From IMG/VR virus record IMGVR_UViG_3300030104_004631, positions 1 through 64,000 of that record: a DNA stretch of 64,000 nt; one strand, 5' to 3'. Shown in pieces: positions 63,278 through 64,000 of this stretch. Made by a program: the position numbers and the translations under genes. This stretch comes from a virus. Within the stretch, counting starts at the first letter, position 1. Every line of letters starts with the position of its first letter. The notes beneath the pieces were generated by a model, which searched no databases, was not told the DNA's origin, and saw only the letters and a program-made list of their open reading frames with translations.

Positions 63278-64000
63278 ATGGCAGCAAATCAATCATCGCC
63301 AGGTGTAGTGATACAGGAGAGAGACCTGACTACTATTACCACGCTCTCTACCGCAAACATTGGCGTAATTGCGGCACCATTTGAGCAAGGTCCAGTTGAA
63401 GAAATAGTAAATATTTCTAATGAGAGAAATCTTACAGACGTATTTGGGAAACCAAATGACAATAACTATGAGTACTGGTATACTGCTGCTCAGTTTCTTT
63501 CATATGGTGGTGTCCTTAAGACAGTTCGTGTAACTTCAACTTCATTGAAGAATGGTGTTGACACTGGAACTGCACCTCTAATCAAGAATTTTCAAGACTA
63601 CGAAACAAACTACGAGACTGCAAACAATAACTGGACTTGGGCATCAAAAACTCCTGGTACTAAAGGTAATTCAATCGGTATATTTGTAACAGACGCTGGT
63701 GCTGATCAGATCGCTGTTCTCCCTGCTCCTGGTTCAGGTAACGAACATGAATTTGTTGCTGATGCTGCATTAACTGCTGCTTCTGGTGCTGCTGGTAAAG
63801 TCTTCAAGTATAGCATCGTTCTTACTGTAGACACTGTTGTTGGTGATTTTACTCCTGGTACTGCTACTACAATTAGTATTGGTGGTTCTGATGAGTCAGT
63901 AAATGTTCTCGCATGGGATCCTGCTAATAAGAAATTAGAAATTGGTCTTCCTTCTGGTGGTGTTACTGGTATTCTTTCAGATAACCAAGTAATTACTCAG
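63278..64000 (+). CDS. 18: Tail sheath protein gp18 (N-terminal part)
   Basis: The frame is open to the end of the window (241 codons). The start S-P-G-V-V-I-Q-E-R-D-L-T-T, followed by G-V-I-A-A-P-F-E-Q-G-P-V and the Y-W-Y-T-A-A-Q-F-L-S-Y-G-G segment near residues 66-78, is characteristic of T4-like contractile sheath proteins (T4 gp18: 659 aa). A T-P-G-T-K-G-N-S-I-G segment near 127-136 also fits. Sheath rings contract to drive the tail tube into the host. The 3' part lies beyond the window. Confidence 0.95.
   Translation, partial: MAANQSSPGVVIQERDLTTITTLSTANIGVIAAPFEQGPVEEIVNISNERNLTDVFGKPNDNNYEYWYTAAQFLSYGGVLKTVRVTSTSLKNGVDTGTAPLIKNFQDYETNYETANNNWTWASKTPGTKGNSIGIFVTDAGADQIAVLPAPGSGNEHEFVADAALTAASGAAGKVFKYSIVLTVDTVVGDFTPGTATTISIGGSDESVNVLAWDPANKKLEIGLPSGGVTGILSDNQVITQ

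Overview
The window is a piece of the virion-structure region of a T4-like contractile-tailed phage of marine cyanobacteria (a Synechococcus or Prochlorococcus cyanomyovirus). The evidence is the AT-rich sequence, the dense one-strand coding with ATGA, TAATG and TGATG overlaps, and recognisable T4-type gp25, gp6, gp8, gp13, gp14, gp15, gp16, gp17 and gp18. There are also cyanophage-typical metabolic genes (purM and a halogenase-like flavoprotein) and repeated copies of the T4-type late promoter box NATAAATA. Every supported gene is on the + strand. No tRNA, rRNA, CRISPR, insertion sequence or integrase was seen.

Layout: (1) 1-4.8 kb holds the end of an upstream gene, an AbrB-like small protein, a 981-aa Cys-rich protein, a PAAR-like spike-tip protein, a 2OG-Fe(II) oxygenase-like protein and a tiny basic protein. 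(2) 4.8-35.3 kb is the baseplate block: gp25, gp6, a giant 7003-aa gp7-position protein, a 407-aa fibre-like protein, a 1374-aa YHYH protein and gp8. (3) 35.3-50.4 kb holds a 2534-aa DUF4815-type protein, three small genes, an intrinsic terminator, a late promoter and a 2205-aa tail fibre. (4) 50.4-56.4 kb holds neck and tail-completion genes gp13, gp14 and gp15, the small terminase gp16, a small putative virion protein and two very basic proteins. (5) 56.5-61.6 kb is an accessory island: small membrane proteins, a lipoprotein, shortened purM, halogenase-like protein, an SNase nuclease, unknowns and a composite early/late promoter. (6) 61.6-64 kb holds the large terminase gp17, a late promoter and the start of the sheath gene gp18.

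Working together, gp25, gp6, the gp7-position giant and gp8 should form baseplate wedges. The PAAR protein should cap the spike, the long repetitive proteins should form peripheral baseplate or fibre structures, gp13/14/15 complete neck and tail, and gp16/gp17 package DNA. The island probably supports host nucleotide metabolism and other infection functions.

The most unusual feature is how the long virion proteins are built. A few short beta-rich modules recur across at least seven genes and are inserted even into otherwise conserved gp8 and gp14. On this framework sit rarer domains: two amicyanin-type cupredoxin motifs with intact Cys-His-Met spacing, two YHYH domains, an EF-hand loop, two LamG-like domains, a beta-propeller-like stretch and a CBM-like domain. 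All family assignments are by reading the sequence; no database search was run.
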